DNA of 64,000 nt from Theobroma cacao. Lineage: Eukaryota; Streptophyta; Magnoliopsida; Malvales; Malvaceae. A program made the translations under genes and the position numbers. Positions 61,565-64,000 of the stretch are shown here, one piece after another. Under the pieces are notes generated by a model. It ran no database searches, had not been told where the DNA came from, and saw only the letters and a program-made list of their open reading frames with translations. The first letter of the stretch is position 1, and each line of letters opens with the position of its first letter. Location of the stretch: assembly GCF_000208745.1 (NCBI RefSeq), contig NC_030858.1:3702062-3766061 (forward strand), given 5' to 3'.

Positions 61565-62295
61565 GTAGCGTTTGGTATCAAAGCAGTGAGAGCACATTCT
61601 CGGCAAAGTGTCCAATTAAATTACATTGTAGTGTATTTTGCAACAAACTACTACAATATAAGATTGTAATGCAATTATATTACAGTCAATAGATATAATG
61701 TGATTACAATCCAAAACCAATGTAATCAGATTGCATTGCACTCTACAATGTTATTAAAGATATTTTTACCTTTCAACTTTATTACTTTGTTAAAAGTATT
61801 TTGCAATGTTATAGTTTATTTTTTTATATAGATTTCGATTGATGTCTTTTTATTATTTTTTTATATAGATTTCGATTGATGTCTTTTTATTATTCTTAGT
61901 GATCATTGGTGACTGTCAATAAAATTTATATTATCTTTTAAAGGAAAAAGAACTTAAAATAAAATATATAATATAGAAAATTATATTAAGAAATGAAAAT
62001 AAAATATATAAGATTATAATAAGAAATAAAAATAAAATATATGACATTAAAAATATATTTAAGAGTTGATATTATATAAAAATTAATAATAAAAAAATAC
62101 AAGTATATTAAACTTGCATTTTAATAAATAGAGATAATTTTAAAAATTGACATTATATTCTTAACAAAGTACTTGTAAATCAGACACTGCATTTTAATTA
62201 TTACTTTACTTATAGACCAAATACTGCAATGTTATTTTCCCTACAATTAAATTACTTATAATTACATTGCATTGTAAAGTACCAAATGCCAGCAT
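61565..62295. mobile_element. Terminal-inverted-repeat non-autonomous element (~0.73 kb)
   Basis: The left end GTAGCGTTTGGTATC and the right end, read inversely, GCTGGCATTTGGTAC form imperfect inverted repeats. Both ends are followed inwards by repeated TACATTGTAGTG/CATTGCATTGTAA strings typical of a widespread plant MITE group that begins GCGTTTGGTA. No coding capacity. No clear target-site duplication was found, so superfamily is unassigned and ends are approximate. Confidence 0.6.
61824..61897. repeat. Two-copy 37-base tandem repeat
   Basis: TTATATAGATTTCGATTGAT and the bases after it occur twice with a 37-base offset (61824 and 61861). It lies inside the 61.6-62.3 kb inverted-repeat element, pointing to local slippage after insertion. 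Confidence 0.9.
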
Positions 62296-62434
62296 AAAGT
62301 AAAAACTTCATTAGTAAGATCATAATTCTTAATGTAAATATTGTGTAACCTTTTCTTTTGTAGATAAGTGTAAATAATTTGTCAATGCGATGCCCTAAAA
62401 AATTAACTTTGTGGCCCACTGAGGATGAGACTAA

Positions 62435-62600
62435 AAGCCTGTTTGGCCTAAATTTTTTTAATATAAAAGTTATTATGAAGCTCTTATGAAAAATAATAAC
62501 TTTTAAAATTAAATTAAAACTGTTTATAAGTTAATTGACAAAATAAATTATATAAGTTCTAATTTGGTTAAAATTACCATAAAGTGTATTCATACTATCT
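62435..62600. mobile_element. 3'-truncated or decayed copy of the 27.6 kb MITE family
   Basis: AAGCCTGTTTGGCCTAAATT and the next ~130 bases track the 5' half of the MITE at 27574 (TTATGAA, AAAATAATAACTTTTAAAATT, GTTAAAATTA). The matching right terminus was not found, so this copy has lost its 3' end. Confidence 0.55.
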
Positions 62601-62865
62601 TCAATCACTTAATAAACTAAAACGAAACAAATCTTCCTCTAACTTATATACGATTTTAGATGTTAAAATCAAAGAATTCATACAAAAAGTCTGTTTTGAA
62701 CTTATATACAATTTCAGATGTTAAAATCAAATAAATCTATACAGAAACGGAATAGCTCTCAAACTTGATCTAGCAAGTAATTGAACCATGATGTTTCATT
62801 CCTCAAGAAAGAAGAAAGAAAAAAGAAAAAAGAAACAATGTATTTGACATTAAAATGTCATTGTT

Positions 62866-63384
62866 GACATGGCATGTGAGATGAATTAAAAATGCTAATG
62901 TGGTAGTGCCACATGACACTGACATGTGTTGAGTTTTGAATCCAAAACCTTATGCAAACACAACAAGCTCTTTACCATATAGTCTAAATCCTTACATTTG
63001 ATTATATATTGCTTTTGTTTCTAACTTTTTTCTTTCTCTCTCCTTTTACCTTCTCCCTTAAAGATCAATTGCCAGTCATCGGACGTTGTTGTCGATTGCC
63101 GGTCAACAGTCACTAGTGACAGTCATGGCAAAGCATGTTTGGTGATTGTCAATCGACATTCGGTGATTGACGACTCAGGATCGATGACAACATCCGGTGA
63201 CTAGCAAGCGGTCTTTAAAGGAAAAGGTGAGAAGAAAGAGAAAAAAAAGAAAAAAGAAAAGAAAAAAAACCAATATATAAACAAAGGTAAGGGTTTAGAG
63301 TAGGAGTTTGTTGCGTTTTGAATTAGGTCTTGATTCAAAACTCAATAAGCACATAATATATTTTTAGAGAGGACATGCCATGTC
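62866..63384. mobile_element. Long foldback (MITE-like) element
   Basis: Outer arms GACATGGCATGT (62866-62877) and ACATGCCATGTC (63373-63384) are perfect inverted repeats. Next inwards, GTTGAGTTTTGAATCC (about 62928) pairs with the inverse of 63340-63356, then AAATCCTTAC/TATATATTG pair with the inverse of 63270-63300, and GTCATCGGACGTTGTTGTCG (63075-63094) pairs imperfectly with the inverse of 63182-63201. The whole 519 bases can fold into a long imperfect hairpin with an unpaired loop of about 85 bases. No coding capacity. Confidence 0.62.
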
Positions 63385-63391
63385 TTAATAT

Positions 63392-63831
63392 TAAAGGATT
63401 AAATTGTTGTGATTTTGAGTTTAGGGATAAATTGTTGCGATTTTGAGTTGAATGACTAAAGTGAAGAAAACGCATGAGTACAGGGACTATTGAGTTATTT
63501 TGACCACAAAAAAAATTATCAAATTTTGTTATTATGTTGTTGGGTTTTTTTGTTTTTTTTTCTAATAATCTTTGTAGAGAGAAGTATTATAAGACTAAAT
63601 TATTACGATTTTGATTTGAGGGGATAAATTGTTGCAAAAAAAATTCAATTTTGCAATTATGTTGCTGAGTCTTTTATTTTTTTTTCTAATAATCTTTGTA
63701 GAGAGAGGTATTAAAAAACTAAATTGTTACGATTTTGAGTTAATGGATAAATTGTTACGATTTTGAGTTAAGAGACTAAAATGAAAAAAATACATGAGTA
63801 CAGGGATTGCTGAATTATTTTGACCACAAAA
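63392..63831. repeat. Three degenerate copies of an AT-rich module
   Basis: About 120 bases at 63392-63511 recur at 63711-63831, including ATAAATTGTT(G/A)CGATTTTGAG and CATGAGTACAGGGA...TTATTTTGACCACAAA. A partial copy starts near 63590. The spacer CTAATAATCTTTGTAGAGAG also occurs twice (about 63562 and 63687). The family is unknown. Confidence 0.75.
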
Positions 63832-63832
63832 G

Positions 63833-64000
63833 TGTAGACACCCTAAACCATCCCCTCACCATCCCTTCACCATCCTTTCCCATCAAGTCCCCAACCACCA
63901 CGCACCAGGGGTTCTGGCCACTAACTCCCTGGTGCCAGAACCCCCCCCTCGCCGGGTTGTCCAAATTTTTGGACAACCCGGCTCTTTAAAAAGACACAGA
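63833..64000 (+). mobile_element. Probable start of an LTR or other GC-rich element, cut by the window edge
   Basis: Base composition changes abruptly at TGTAGACACCCTAAACC (63833), a terminal string like that of many plant Ty3 LTRs. It then runs GC- and C-rich with two inverted repeats: GGGGTTCTGGC/GCCAGAACCCC (63908-63918 and 63934-63944) and a perfect 32-base palindrome-like hairpin at 63951-63982. The element continues beyond the window, so identity is unproven. Confidence 0.35.

Overview
The window is nuclear DNA from a flowering plant, almost certainly a rosid eudicot. The genes have many GT-AG introns, the intergenic DNA is very AT-rich, and all six confident genes are plant families. 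The KASII transit region and gene structure suggest Malvales (cacao or cotton relatives), but that is a guess from memory. Runs of N at 25949, 38467-38472 and 54739 show a draft assembly. No rRNA, tRNA, CRISPR or organelle sequence was seen.

Layout: 1-4.6 kb, intergenic. 4633-5211 (+), single-exon secreted pectin methylesterase/invertase inhibitor. 6902-14174 (+), 18-exon RRP12-like pre-rRNA processing and ribosome export factor. 15718-20940 (-), 13-exon plastid 3-oxoacyl-ACP synthase II (KASII), convergent with RRP12. 21-32 kb, gene-poor and repeat-rich, with a 1.3 kb tandem duplication of degenerate repeat modules (23341-25945), a Tourist-like MITE (27574-27966) and a small GC-rich islet. 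31933-33330 (-), 6-exon membrane protein of unknown function with a bacterial-PH-like region. 33.4-45.5 kb, a 12 kb gene desert with one assembly gap. 46221-53189 (+), 13-exon auxin response factor of the ARF19/ARF7 class with long polyglutamine tracts and a uORF-rich leader. 53980-55166, a 1.2 kb terminal-inverted-repeat element. 55365-57173 (-), 5-exon plastid 20 kDa co-chaperonin (CPN20). 57.2-64 kb, gene-free, with a 356 bp solo LTR flanked by a 5 bp target-site duplication, a 0.73 kb inverted-repeat element, a long foldback element, a triplicated AT-rich module and probably the start of another LTR at the right edge.

The genes do not form a pathway or cluster. KASII and CPN20 both act in plastids, RRP12 in the nucleolus, ARF19 in the nucleus and the PMEI in the cell wall. 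RRP12 and CPN20 share telo-box motifs near their 5' ends. All exon coordinates were derived by hand from splice consensus, frame continuity and remembered family sequences; each full CDS sums to an intact reading frame. I found no convincing new biological system. The most noteworthy non-genic structures are the foldback at 62.9-63.4 kb, the duplicated repeat array at 23-26 kb, the solo LTR, and the uORF-rich leader of the ARF gene.
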